A model generated the notes under the pieces. The model did no database searches, was not told the origin of the DNA, and was given only the letters and a program-made list of their open reading frames with translations. A program made the translations under genes and the position numbers. Below are positions 1 through 10,403 of a DNA stretch of 64,000 bases, one piece after another (position 1 is the first letter of the stretch; every line of letters starts with the position of its first letter). The stretch is from Ditylenchus dipsaci (taxonomy: Eukaryota > Nematoda > Chromadorea > Rhabditida > Anguinidae). The DNA is taken from assembly GCA_004194705.1 (NCBI GenBank), contig SADC01000209.1:1-64000 (forward strand). The letters run 5' to 3'.

Positions 1-436
1 AGCTTCAAAAATCAAGATCCACAAATAGAATAATTGACTTTGAAACTTAACCCGTTCTATCGACTAAATCTGGACAGGACAAATCTGGATTTGTATTAAC
101 TTATTCAAATCTGGAAACTATTAGAGGCTGCAATAGGTTTCCTTGGAAACCTATTGTCTCGACTGGAAATGCCGTTCGATTGAACGCAACAATCCTTACA
201 CTATGCCTCTTCGATTTCTTTTGTTGTTCAATTTGAACGTGTATAAACTAAAAAACAGTCCTGAATATTTTCGCAATAAAAAAGTGTCCCGCGCGCATTC
301 AAACGTGTGAACCTCTCATTGCCGACTACGGGCATGGTCTTTTAGTAAAAAACATGCCTTAGCGCCAAACCCGGAAAACGTCTTTAGAAGTTAGACATAT
401 TTACTTATTTTTTCTATAAATAACGATTTTCCACAG
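1..436. other. Upstream/intronic sequence, no exon seen
   Basis: AT-rich sequence before the first recognised exon of the amidinohydrolase gene, ending in an acceptor (CCACAG). The family normally has about 12-20 residues before the conserved segment that opens exon 437-561. I could not find them here, so the first exon is probably outside the window. Confidence 0.5.
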
Positions 437-3400
437 GTGAAATACTCCATCAACCCATGGATGGATCCCTGCACTGCAGTGGATAATACTAAAGCAATGA
501 AGCAGTGGGAAACGCTCAGGCAAAGCATTGTTCAAGCAGGGGTCAGGTGGTCGTAATGGAGGTAATAGACTATTTATTAATATTTTGAATAGATTCTTAG
601 CTCGCTTTTTTGAAAACCAAGTAGTTTTAGTTCTTAACGAAAAATTAATGTTCCTGAATAATTTTTTTGAATTTACATTTTATGGTTTTTGCGATGGTAT
701 CAATATGGTAAAAAAAATTTCGACATATGAAAATATTTAATGCAGTGTGGCTGCTACTTAGTTTGATGAGCCTCACAACACTACTTCCTGAGTCTGAAAA
801 CACTGCTTTTGTTTAGTCGAGATTTTAACTTGAAGTCTTACGCGTTCAGTCATAATCCCTCAGATGCAGAGGCGTAGCCAGAAAGATCTGACAAGGTGGC
901 TAAAGCCCCCGAGAGGTCATTTTCCCTACACCGTTTTTGAGTTTTATCGTGTTTTACTTAACAATTTTTTTCGAAAAATCTGACGGGGGCTATAGCCCCC
1001 TCAGCCCCCCCCCTGGCTACGCCCATGCTCAGATGGAAACTTCTCATTAATTGTGGATCGACCAAGCACACAAACCAAATATCTGAACCTGTTAATATTC
1101 AAAATCGAAAATCAAATAGCTTGGCTTCCACTGATTTAGCAGTCAGAATTCAAACTCGGTGACAGTCAGTCGGAGGTCGAATCTCAGAAATTGGCTCTTC
1201 GACACTTAATTTTTATTTTGCTCTTCCATATTAAACAGTCAATTTCTCGACTATGTTTTTTAACTGCGAAAAAAAATACATTTACCAGTTAAATTTAGCC
1301 AACTGGAGCTGATCTCTACCCCGATCTAGTGTTCACAGCAAATGCAGCAGTGGTTCGCAACAAAAAATCCTATATTGCTAATTTTTTTTACCCTGAACGT
1401 AAAGGAGAGAACTACTTTTACAAGAGGTGGTTTCAAGAAACATGGTTACACCACATGCCAAGATCTGGAGATCCCTTTCGAAGGTCACTAAAGTATTCTT
1501 TGCTGTTGGATGATGAATCCGAGCAATGTTAACTGCAACTTTTAATTTGTTTTTAAATTTTTAGGTTCTGGAGATGCTCTTTGGGTGGGCAAAACCAGAA
1601 CAAGTTGTTTTGCGGAATCGGACCTCGAACTGATGTCAGAGCTCTAAAAAATGTAGCTGAAAAACTAAAAGATGTAGAGCTACCTTTCAAGGTTATTTAT
1701 GCTTGGAAAAATATTTAAAAAGTTGTTTAGATAAAATCGAAAGGCAACACCAAACTGCTGAAATCAAATTAATGAAATCCAGCAATCCTTAATCCTTAAT
1801 TTTCAAAACTGTATTTTATAACTTATTTCAATATTATCCTAAAAAAATTTAAAACAATGTGTCCTGGATTTCAGCTTTCTTACAAGCTATTAGACTCTAC
1901 TGAATGATTAAAAAAATAAGCGATTCACGAGTTTTAACAACGGCAGTTTTCGATTTAGGATTTCCATTCGTACCAGTAAATATCTTAACTTTTAAAACCA
2001 TTTGGTCGAATTTAATTGCCTGTTAGAAAGCTAAGATCCAGGAATGGTATTCAGGTCGGTTAGTAGAGTCAGTAGATCGAAAATTACTGATTGATCCTAC
2101 TCGCACGTAAAACGGGTGGACTTGAGTTTTATATCAAAAGTTACTCGTGATCTTTGAACATACTTGGCCAGTCTGAAACGGGTCGAGTAGATCACGAGTG
2201 CTTTTACATCCATAACTCAAGCACCAAGGAAACGGGAAAATAGTGTCAGGACCACGAATTAAAAAAAACAGTTGCAACTGACCTACCTGAATACGACCCC
2301 AGATTCTTGTAGATGTAGTCGATTTAGTGAGGGTGGAAAAAGTCGTGGCGGCGTACAAACATGAAATTCTTGAGTTTGTGACCAGGGCTCCTATTATTAT
2401 AATCATGGTAAATTACCACGGTAAAAACAAAAGTAATTTACCATGGTAACGTATTATAAAGATTTACCATGGTTTTGACATTTTCACCATGGTAGTTTAC
2501 CACGGTAACATAATACATAAAAATTCTTTAAAATTTTTAGATTTAAAAATGCCTTGTGAAAAAGTTGCACATGCTTGAGAAAAACAAACTATTAGACATT
2601 TGAAAAGCCGCTTGAAAAAACCCAGCCAGTTAACACCTAAATTAGGGAAAATGGCCGGATTGTATTCACACATTTCCACACACTACTCATTAGTTTTAGA
2701 AATTTATAAAATTTGTCTTAAAATAAGATAGAAACTGAAATTTTGAAAATGGGTTTCTCTGTGTGTGTTCTCGTTCGCCGTCTGAAAGTTTTTGACAGTC
2801 TGTCTGACAGCCGTAATTAGTTTCTTCTAAAATAATTAGACCGGTTATATATCCATCAAAAATCATAGTCTTGTTTTATTCAGTTTTTATATTCGATGCT
2901 ATGACCTGGTGTAGCGACACCTTACGTTTTTTTAATGCCCACAAATCTGTAATATTAATTCAAATCCATGTATTCAGGCTTACGGACTGCGACTAATTGA
3001 CCCCAGGTAGCGGAAGACTTTTTTTTATTAGATTTAGGTTTCAAAACCATTAATTTTTCAGGTTCTACCACATTGACACCTGTTTTTGCCCACTCACTGA
3101 TGATCTTGCATTGTACTACCCACATGCATTTGATCCAATATCACGGCACAATCTGGCCAACGAATTAGAATTGGTTCCAGTGGATGAGCAGGATGCTTGC
3201 AGATTCGCATGCAATGCTGTTGTTGTCGGCAAAACAGTTATTATGCATCAAGGCAAGTCTTTTTTGTTAGCTAGTTGAAAAAATTACTGGAAGTACTATC
3301 ATTTATACTCTTTAAATGAGGTAAATCCCGAAAATCAGTGCTAATGACACTTACCGGGCTTACGCCGTTTTTTCGTAAGGACCGCTTTTACTCTATTTAA

Positions 3401-3892
3401 CCGCCTCCTCCCCCACCTATATCTCAGCCCAAAACTTTTTCGGTAAATCCGTTTTTTCATTTTCTTAATTACTGGGAGCTTGCCTGATTTCACTTTTGAC
3501 ATTTCGGTTGAACAGCACAAAATTCTCAAAATCGACTTGAATTTGTCCTACTTTTGTAGTTGAAAAAGTAATTGCCAGGGCCGTTTAATAGAGTAAATAT
3601 GGTAACTTATGAAATATTTTTGGAAACTTTCTGTCTGACTTTATATATATTAGCGTAAGCCATGATAGAATTTTTTTTATTGAAAAAATTAAAAGCCTAT
3701 TCTCTAAAACTTGCTTACTAGAGGGTTTAGACGTCATGCTATAATTTGGTACACATTTATCCTAAATTAATTTCAGGCTCGGAGAACACAGCAAAAATGC
3801 TAGAAAAAATCGGCTTCAAAACTCACTTCCTAGACATGTCTGAGTTTATAAAAAGTGGTGGATCAGCCAAATGTTGCACATTGCGCTTGTAA
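437..3892 (+). CDS. DDAH/arginine deiminase-like amidinohydrolase, 5' partial, with frame breaks
   Basis: A pentein-superfamily enzyme of the dimethylarginine dimethylaminohydrolase/arginine deiminase type, which hydrolyses the guanidino group of (methyl)arginine to give citrulline, probably in the cytosol. Exons: 437-561, 1299-1483, 1565-1691, 3062-3252, 3777-3892. Visible motifs in order: INPWMD near the start, PDLVFTANAA, GSGDALW, CGIGPRTD, FYHIDTCFCPL (catalytic His region) and SGGSAKCCTLRL at the C terminus (catalytic Cys). The stop is TAA at 3890-3892 and AATAAA follows at 3921. The intron after 3252 begins GCAAGT (GC-AG). The homologous frame changes by one base inside the first exon (near 540, GGGG), inside 1299-1483 (near 1437, GAAACA), inside 1565-1691 (near 1603, GTTGTTTT) and at the 1691/3062 junction. 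Family membership is firm. Whether the gene works, or the breaks are consensus errors, cannot be told from this sequence. Confidence 0.85.
867..1027. mobile_element. hAT-type MITE with 8-bp target duplication
   Basis: A 161-bp element inside the first intron of the amidinohydrolase gene. The left end is CAGAGGCGTAGCCAG and the right end is CTGGCTACGCCCATG (inverted). It is flanked by direct 8-bp copies of CTCAGATG at 859-866 and 1028-1035. An 8-bp duplication with CA...TG ends is the hAT signature. There is no coding capacity. Confidence 0.8.
1692..3061 (+). other. Intron of amidinohydrolase gene
   Basis: A 1.37-kb intron between the exons ending at 1691 and starting at 3062. It holds a cluster of short palindromes built on ACCATGGTAA at about 2403-2512 and otherwise AT-rich sequence without a recognisable gene. 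The open frames here are short and lack family features. Confidence 0.5.
2403..2512. repeat. Cluster of ACCATGGTAA palindromes
   Basis: The palindromic motif TTACCATGGTAA and near copies (TTACCACGGTAA) recur six or so times in 110 bp, in both orientations by symmetry. It is probably the end of a small foldback repeat. No target duplication was found. Confidence 0.4.
3350..3604. repeat. Degenerate CCGTATT-family MITE
   Basis: It lies in the last intron of the amidinohydrolase gene. The left end resembles TTTACTCTATTTAACCGCC, the right end GGCCGTTTAATAGAGTAAAT, and the internal hallmark CTATATCTCAGCC is present. Better copies are at 30170-30415 and 18435-18701. Confidence 0.55.
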
Positions 3893-4116
3893 ATTCGCTC
3901 TTCGTTTAAATGTCAGCAGAAATAAACAAATTTCAAGACAATTTTACTCTTTATGCCTTTTTAATTTCATAATTGTTGTTGTTGTAGTTAAAAAAATCAA
4001 GTAAGATAATAAAAATCTCTCGATTTTTCCTCTAATTTTTTAAGGTGTGCAACACTTTAAAAACATCACCAAAATTTTTATTACACACAATAATTGGTAC
4101 TTATCCCGTTTACCCA

Positions 4117-4303
4117 GGGCTGCCATCTCAAAATTTAAAAAAGGACATTTGGGCAAAAAGGAATTTGTATGAAAAAGTGCATTTTATTTAGTGCTTATTG
4201 CCATTTTGAAGTGAAAAAAATTTTTGACTAAAATTTCAAAAAAAAAAATTGGGATTCCGAAAAAAAAGGACAAATCTTTTTAAAAAGGACATATGGCAGT
4301 CCT
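4117..4303. repeat. Short dispersed repeat, GGCTGCCAT ends
   Basis: About 190 bp with inverted ends (GGGCTGCCATCTC and ATATGGCAGTCC) and an AT-rich core reading like TAGTGCTTATTGCCATTTTGAA. Related copies are at 10404-10593 and 56519-56735. It is non-coding and MITE-like. Its flanks at 4089-4111 and 5714-5738 carry an inverted copy of GGTACTTATCCCGTTTACC, so an outer element may enclose this and the next repeats. Confidence 0.5.
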
Positions 4304-4614
4304 TTACCCCACCCCAAATTTTTGAAAAGTGACCCGAAAACAAGTCCTAAGCTATTTTTTCTGCTAAATACGATACAATAAACAATTCTAAACACTTTCA
4401 AATTAATAAATAGAAAAACAATTTTCAAAAAATTTTGACGTCAGCTCATAAAGGCCAGATGGTCTTTTTATGGTATTTTGGGGTCATTTTTGACTAAATT
4501 TTAGTCAAAATTAAGAAAAGGTAATAAGTTTCGAATGTGTTTTACTTCTTAGGGTCTACCGCATATAGAAATTATGGTATGCAGATGTATAGGTGAATAA
4601 GAGTGCCGTTCGGC

Positions 4615-5466
4615 CATAGCTGCACGCTGTCCAAAAAATAGCGCCAGCGCCGGCGCACTCAAAAGCGGCTTTTCTACAAATTATTGACATAATTTTCAAC
4701 ATTTTTTATTCCATATCAAATATTTATCAGGGCAGAATTGTATACCAACATAGTCTTGCTATTTAGTAGCTGTTAGCCAGTTGACGTTTTTCGGCCAGAT
4801 GAGTGCATTGCCATAATGCTAAACAGTCTCTCCACTGCTGCACTGCTTGCAGGTATTGTGAGAATGTCGTGCGCAACCTTTTCAAGAGTTGGATAAACCT
4901 CAAGTTGGTAAAAAGTTAAAAAGTTTCAAGCATAGTAAAGGCACCTGTGACCTCGCATTCCAAAGAGCCCAACAAATTGTTGACGAGTACCTTGAAATGC
5001 TAGTTCAAAAGTTGAAGGCCAGAAAAATAGCCAAGGGAATGAAAAAACAAAACGATGTTCTTGAAAGACTTATTGAATGAAACACGTATTGTTGCATATT
5101 CAAGTAACACCACTAGGAAATTTATATTTTTGAAGAAGTTTATAAATTAAAGAATTGGCATGAACTTGTTTTACAACAACAATGACTTAATACAAAACAA
5201 AAAAGCGACAGTCTAGCAATTCGTGAAAATTTGCGCACCGGTGCCAGCGCCGGTCTATTCACCATTTCACGCCAGCGCCGGCGCCAGCGCCGGCCTAGCC
5301 AGAAAAAATTTCGCGAGCGCCGGCGCCAGCGCCGGCCTAGTCAAAATATTCGCGCCAGCGCCGGAAAAAGCGCCGGGCGCTATGAGCGCCCGGCGCTTAA
5401 ATAGCGCCGGGCGCCGGCGCTGGCGCTGCTAGCGCCGGCGCTGGCGCTGGCGTTCGTGCAGCTATG
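4615..5466. mobile_element. TIR-bounded element with GC-rich minisatellite
   Basis: CATAGCTGCACG at 4615-4626 is repeated perfectly inverted at 5455-5466, and similarity extends outward into GCCGTTCGG-like sequence. Just inside both ends lie GCGCCAGCGCCGGCGC motifs. The right half (5223-5455) is a dense tandem array of GCCGGCGC/GCCAGCGC units, far more GC-rich than the neighbourhood. The middle holds a 63-codon open frame (4889-5080, +) rich in Lys and Glu that I do not recognise. No clear target duplication was seen. Confidence 0.55.
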
Positions 5467-5510
5467 CGTTCGGCTATTACCACCATGTGACTTGGTCCCC
5501 TGGTGTGTAT

Positions 5511-5645
5511 TTTAGGCTTCGGCAAGGGTAGGCCATCATATGTTAGGACAGACTCAAACATGTTTTTCTTACTTTTTTAACTTCGAAACATTTTTGAGCC
5601 CGTCGTAACGTACGATTACCTACCCTTGCCTGAGCCTAAAAATGG
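5511..5645. repeat. Inverted repeat with TTAGGC-like arms
   Basis: TTTTAGGCTTCGGCAAGGGT on the left pairs with ACCCTTGCCTGAGCCTAAAA on the right, around a core containing TATGTTAGGACAGACTCAAA and a degenerate inverted copy. Relatives are at 24129-24180, 24927-25052 and 47455-47500. Confidence 0.5.
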
Positions 5646-5751
5646 AAACGTTTCTTGTATCGTATTTTTAGCTTAGGACCTGTTTTTGGGCCACTTTTCA
5701 AAAAATTGGGGCGAGGTAAACGGGATAAGTACCCAATAATTTTTAACTAGG

Positions 5752-6166
5752 TACCGTATTTTTTCTACTAGAGCCGGACCCCCTCGTTTTTTGACTAAGA
5801 TTTCAGAGTTAGGGCGAATTTCGATTGACAATTTCAATATTTTTCGGGGGCTCAAAAATAGGGTCAGAATTGGCTCTATTAGAATAAATACGATAAATCA
5901 ATTTGAAGCAAATATTGTATTTTCTCTAAAAAGGCCCCCCCCTTTCAAAAAGATCTGCTTGACTTCAGGAACCTGCAGCTCAGCCTAAAGCAAAAATTTC
6001 ATCTCGCTGTTTATATCGTTTTATTAACTCCTACGAGCTCTACTAATTCTGTTTTCTGAGTTTTAGATTTTAACCTAAAATCTCAAAATCAATCTTATTT
6101 TTTCCGAAAATTAGAAGTTTTATTAAAAAGCCGTGGGGGGGGGGCATTCTTAGAAGAAATACGGTA
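5752..6166. mobile_element. CCGTATT-family MITE, long copy
   Basis: The left end TACCGTATTTTTTCTACTAG and right end AGAAGAAATACGGTA are inverted. The body contains inverted arms that include AGCCTAAAGC and AAAATCTCAAAATC segments typical of the family. TA flanks are compatible with a Tc1/mariner/pogo-type target duplication. Confidence 0.6.
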
Positions 6167-6169
6167 TCA

Positions 6170-6819
6170 GTGCGATTTTTAGGTCATTCAGGTCTAACTT
6201 TTTAAAGGAAGTTAGGGCTATATCAACAAAAAATGGAAATAAAGGAGACATTTTTTGAAGAATATTTTGTCACTAGATTTATCTACAACCAAATTTCTTA
6301 TCCCATAAAGTGATTATTGGGACCCTTAGTTTTGCCTGCTAAACTGTATTGCAGTAATTTTGTTGGAGCAGCGGTGCGAACTGATAGCAATACTTGCTCT
6401 TTGCTATTGTGCAGACTGATAGTAGATTGAATATGCACAGAGAGTAATGATGTATCAGGGTTTTTGTTGTCAGACTTGTCTGCCACTACTCTATTGAATA
6501 CCAAACATATGATTTGTAAAATAAGAGAACCACTGAAAATTGCAAAAAAATATGCCTCTGCTCAATTAACATCCAAAGTCGAAAAATGGCTGACTGCTAT
6601 TCATGTTTAACCAAAGGAAATGAATCAGTGCTACTCCATCAAACCAGCAATTTTTCTTGAAAAAAACAATTTCAACGAAATTTTCATATGGTCTGTTTGC
6701 TCATAAAAACTAGCTGAGAACAGAGAATTTGCTTTGCTTTAACAGTCATTCACTTTACGCCCAACATACAATCAAAGGTCAAAATATGGCCAATGCCTGC
6801 TTTTGCCAGACGTTATAAA
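6170..6819. other. Non-genic stretch
   Basis: AT-rich sequence. A 68-codon minus-strand open frame at 6298-6504 has unremarkable composition and no recognisable domain or splice context, so I do not call it a gene. Confidence 0.4.
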
Positions 6820-6827
6820 AGCTAGAG

Positions 6828-7222
6828 GGTACTTATGCTGTTGACGGCGCCACCCCAAATTTTTGTTTTTTGACAATATACAACCTTTGTTACATCAGAA
6901 ATTCATTTATTACAAATCAAAAAACATACAATTCCGCAATTTGAGACCACAAATGATAGAAAATATCACATCCATTAAATTTTCTTCAAAATCAGATACA
7001 TACGACTGAAATAAGGTTCTTTTTTGGTGAAATTCCGAAGTTCTTCCATCGCTATTGAAAACTGAAAAATTACATAAGCGGTGAGAGCTAGCGAGGAGAA
7101 ATAGAAAAAGAGGGAGTAAAAATAATTGCAAAAGAACGAACAAAGCAAAAAATACAAAAAATGTTTTAGCAAAAGCAAAAAAAAGAAAAATTTGGGGTGG
7201 CGCCGTCAACAGCATAAGTACC
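6828..7222. mobile_element. 395-bp MITE with 8-bp target duplication
   Basis: The ends are GGTACTTATGCTGTTGACGG and its exact inverse, extending about 35 bp (through GCGCCACCCCAAATTTTTG). Direct copies of AGCTAGAG lie at 6820-6827 and 7223-7230. The interior is AT-rich without a transposase. An 8-bp duplication fits hAT, Merlin or P-type transposition, and the GG terminus is closest to Merlin ends, but the superfamily is undecided. Confidence 0.8.
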
Positions 7223-7269
7223 AGCTAGAGATAATTACTTCACAGCTCATTTCTGATTGGACGATACGT

Positions 7270-7765
7270 AAAAGTGCCACGTTTTTCGATTCTAGTCAAG
7301 AAGGCGAAAAAGTGCCACGTTTTCGTGAAAATGTGCCACGTTTTAGGGAAATGTGCCACGTTTTAGTGAAAAAGTGCCACGTTTTTGTGAAAATGTGCCA
7401 CGTTTTAGGGAAATGTGCCACGTTTTAGTGAAAAAGTGCCACGTTTTTGTGAAAATCTGCCACGTTTTCTGACAATAAGATTTCTTAGACAAATCAATGA
7501 TTTACACCTGAAATTTTGAAGATTACCATTAGCTTGCTATTGATATGTCCTTGGAAACAATGCGACACATAAAAAACCAGGCATATCTGTGCAAAACTAG
7601 GCAAATTTGAAAAAAACGTGGCACTTTTTCACTAAACGTGGCACTTTTTCGCCTTCTTGACTAGAATCAAAAAAACGTGGCACTTTTTCGCCTTCTTGAC
7701 TAGAATCGAAAAAACGTGGTTTTTTTCACAAAAACGTGGCACTTTTTCTCTAGAACGTGGCATAT
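7270..7765. mobile_element. Foldback element with tandem GTGCCACGTTTT arms
   Basis: The left arm (7270-7465) is a tandem array of about 20-bp units, each GTGCCACGTTTT followed by a GTGAAAA- or AGGGAAAT-like spacer. The right arm (about 7605-7765) has the same units inverted (AACGTGGCACTTTTT). Both arms also share the longer segment CGATTCTAGTCAAGAAGGCG. The 140-bp middle is unrelated. The layout resembles FB-type foldback elements or MITEs with repeated subterminal transposase sites. There is no coding capacity. Confidence 0.75.
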
Positions 7766-8391
7766 TTCCGTTTTATCCATTTCTGATTTTGTTCATAGAT
7801 CTTGGTTGCTGTTACCATTATTTGCTCTAGACACTTTTCTACCTTGAAGATTTCTAATCGTTAATAGTCTCTGCACTAGCCACAGTTTGTTACAAAAATG
7901 TCTATACTTAAAAGAAAAGAATTGGACGTTTCAACTAGTTTTTCTGCGATCAAGGATCCTAGACAGAATCATCAGCAATTGCTTGCTAAAGGTAGGTTAC
8001 AACTTTTTTTTTAAATCTGATGCTATATGCAGGGTGGTGTCCTCAGCCGGCTTTCGCATTTTTCATTTATTTAAAAATGGTGTTTAAACGTCTCTTAAGT
8101 AATTTCGACGCTACTTGCATATACCCCCCCCCCCCCCAAATCAACTTTTTTTAAAAGTGTTTTAAAACACCCTATATCGACTCAAAATCGCCTCAGGAGT
8201 TCAAAAAAGACATTATTTTTAAGTTCTGGTCAATAAAAAATTGAGTTTTGGGCACTTTTGAATTTCGACTTTTTACCTGTTTTACCATGTTTTAGTCACT
8301 GGAGCTGGGCAAAAAGAGCCTCTAAATGCATTTTTTTCAAGAGTCTTGCTCGGAATTATGTCTAAGGTAAGTGAGTGCGCGCATCTCTAAC

Positions 8392-8437
8392 CAACCAAGC
8401 CCCTGCGCCCCCTTCGGGGGCGCAGGGGGCTTGGTTG
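8392..8437. repeat. GC-rich hairpin module, copy 1
   Basis: A near-perfect inverted repeat (CAAGCCCCTGCGCCCCC, loop TTC, then the complement). It is flanked by GTCTAAGGTAAGTGAGTGCG on the left and GAGATGCGCACACCCACATA on the right, with CTCGAAAGTGACTCTGGATG further on. Other copies are at 9580-9625, 16583-16622, 43018-43062 and 58206-58244. Confidence 0.75.
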
Positions 8438-8730
8438 CTTGGGTTGAGATGCGCACACCCACATACCTTAGACGCAAATCACTCGAAAGTGACTCTGGAT
8501 GCATAAAAATGTATGCATACCAGAGTTTATTTATGCGGTAGGCCCCAGTCAACAAAACTATGTTCAACATCTTCCTTTTTGTTCAAAATTGCTCCCTTTT
8601 TGGTCTATTTCCACCCTAATACAGCCTTAAATCCCTTCGAAAATGGTCAAAATGGGTACTTTTTGGTGGTCCAGAAACTCGATTTTTATTGACCAGAACT
8701 CAAAAATAATGTCTTTTTTGAGCTTCTGAG

Positions 8731-9149
8731 CAGTGTTTCCAAAAAACAGAACACAGAATTAACCACAGAATTTTAAAAGTGCTCGTAATTGTGTTTTTTG
8801 TATGGTATTTTTGCTAATTTTTTGCGCGTTTTGTTCAGCGTTAAAAGTTGCGGTAGGGGACCATACGCGTTTCGCAAATTTTCCACTAAAACAGCAAGAA
8901 AATTTGACTTTTGTCCCGAAAAAGTCAAAAACAGAATTCTGTTTTCTGTTTTTGACTTTTTCAAGACAAAAGTCAAATTTTCTTGCTGTTTTAGTGGAAA
9001 ATTGCGAAACCCGTATGGTCCCCTACCGCAACTTTTAACGCTGAACAAAACGCACAAAAAATTAGCAAAAATATCATACAAAAAACACAATTACGAGCAC
9101 TTTTAAAAATTCTGTGGTTAATTCTGTGTTCTGTTTTTTGGAAACACTG
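8731..9149. mobile_element. hAT-type palindromic MITE (foldback)
   Basis: A 419-bp near-perfect palindrome centred on AACAGAATTCTGTT. The ends are CAGTGTTTCC and GGAAACACTG. Direct 8-bp copies of CTTCTGAG flank it at 8723-8730 and 9150-9157. The CAGTG terminus and 8-bp duplication place it with hAT elements. The mirrored open frames on both strands are by-products of the palindrome. It sits inside the right arm of the 8107-9237 element. Confidence 0.85.
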
Positions 9150-9579
9150 CTTCTGAGGCGATTTTAGGTCGATATAGGGTGTTTGGGAACATTTTAAAAA
9201 AAATTGATTTGGGGGGGGGGTATATGCAAGTAGCGCCGTAATTTCTATATGCTTAAAAAGAATAAAAAGCTATTTTGGACACTTTCCCATGTCAAACGTT
9301 AATTTTTTTGAAAAATGACATTTTTGACCAAATTTGACTTTTTGCCTTGGGGGACTAAGCTAAACCATTTTAAAGAGCTACCCAGACACCCCAAAAAGAT
9401 GGGATTTGAGCATAGTTTTGTTAACTGGGGCCCACCGCATAAAAACACTCTAGTATGCATGCTTTTTAATGTGACCAGGGTCACTTTCGAGTGATTTGTG
9501 TCTAAGGTATGTGTTTTATGATCAAGAGTGCTTCTCGGAATCATGTCTAAGGTAAGCGACTGCGTGCATCTCAACTCCA

Positions 9580-9625
9580 AGCTCCCAAGCCCCCTGCGCC
9601 CCCGAAGGGGCGCAGGGGCTTGAGA
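9580..9625. repeat. GC-rich hairpin module, copy 2
   Basis: CAAGCCCCCTGCGCCCCC with its inverse, flanked on both sides by inverted TTAGAGATGCGCGCACTC / GACTGCGTGCATCTC and TCTAAGGTAAG motifs. It lies at the core of the outer element 8052-9938. Confidence 0.75.
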
Positions 9626-10039
9626 GTTAGAGATGCGCGCACTCACTTACCTTAGACATGATTCCGAGAAGTACTCTAAGTACCCATGATTCCCAGAAGA
9701 TCAAAAATGCAAATAGAGCTCTTTTTCGCCCAGATCCAGTGACAATATCTTTATATAAGGTGGTTTACCTTGGTCCCCCAAGGCAAAAAGTCAAATTTTG
9801 GTCAAAAACCTTTTTTTTCAAAAAATTTACTTTTGACGTGGGAAAGTGTTAGAAAATAGCTTTTTCATCGTTTTAAGCATATCGAAATTACTTAGAAAAC
9901 GTTTAAACACTATTTTTAAATAAATAAAAAATGCGAAAAATGCAAAACCAGAATTTCTTTTAATTTTTTTTTCATTTTTCCTCATTGATTTTTACCACAT
10001 TTAACAGATTGAATATGTTGATTAGTAGATTAGCCGTTT

Positions 10040-10170
10040 TTCCTAAAGCAACCTTAGAGAATTGGTGAGAAGAAGAAGACTTGCTTAGGAGAAACATTGT
10101 TCAGAGGCTACACTTGAAAGCAAGATTCACAAATACTTACAAGACAGCACAGCGAGGTGACGAAAGCCCA
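10040..10170 (+). CDS. Possible small exon, unrecognised
   Basis: One frame reads through about 30 basic residues (RRNIVQRLHLKARF...) before a stop near 10169, preceded by a frame with ELVRRRR. Codon content looks protein-like and it lies upstream of the coiled-coil exons on the same strand. No family is recognised and no clean splice pair was found. Confidence 0.2.
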
Positions 10171-10403
10171 CCAAAGTAAATTATTGGTCCTATCTCTGTC
10201 CTCTTTTTTGCTCTAATTTTAGGTTTCTTTGATGAATTTTGGACAAATGATTCTCACTAAAAATTTAAATCAAAATACGTTTAAAGGCCTCGGGTGTGCT
10301 CCACAACTTTAAAAACCTGGTTAACAAATATAAATTTAAAAAACTAAATTATTAAAAAACGGTGGTATAAAAAATATATGGTATTGAAGAATAAGACTAG
10401 TGC

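Larger units (their letters stand above)
8107..9237. mobile_element. GRCGCTAC/poly-C family element with 8-bp duplication
   Basis: The ends are GACGCTACTTGCATATA plus a run of C, and the inverse (G run, TATATGCAAGTAGCGCC). Flanking direct 8-bp copies of GTAATTTC lie at 8099-8106 and 9238-9245. Inverted similarity extends about 150 bp inward. Inside are the GC hairpin module (8392-8437) and, in the right arm, a hAT-type palindrome. It is non-coding. It inserted into the arm of the outer element at 8052-9938. Confidence 0.8.
8052..9938. mobile_element. Outer nested palindromic element
   Basis: The left end (TTTCGCATTTTTCATTTATT, about 8052) is repeated inverted at the right end (ending about 9938), including the shared GTGTTTAAACGT. 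The arms continue past the inserted element at 8107-9237, as TATGCTTAAAA...CTATTTT and ACTTTCCCATGTC segments with counterparts near 9835-9890. The centre carries one copy of the GC hairpin module (9580-9625). Another copy of the terminal segment is at about 17888-17912. Confidence 0.65.

Noticed and set aside
5223..5432. Ala/Pro-rich 69-residue protein
   Set aside because: Translation of the GC-rich minisatellite; no start context or conservation argument.
7270..7765. CRISPR-like regular array
   Set aside because: Units are about 20 bp without unique spacers, are inverted in a second arm, and the DNA is eukaryotic.
8773..9106. Two 105-codon proteins on opposite strands with nearly identical sequence
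   Set aside because: They are mirror readings of the hAT-type palindrome at 8731-9149.
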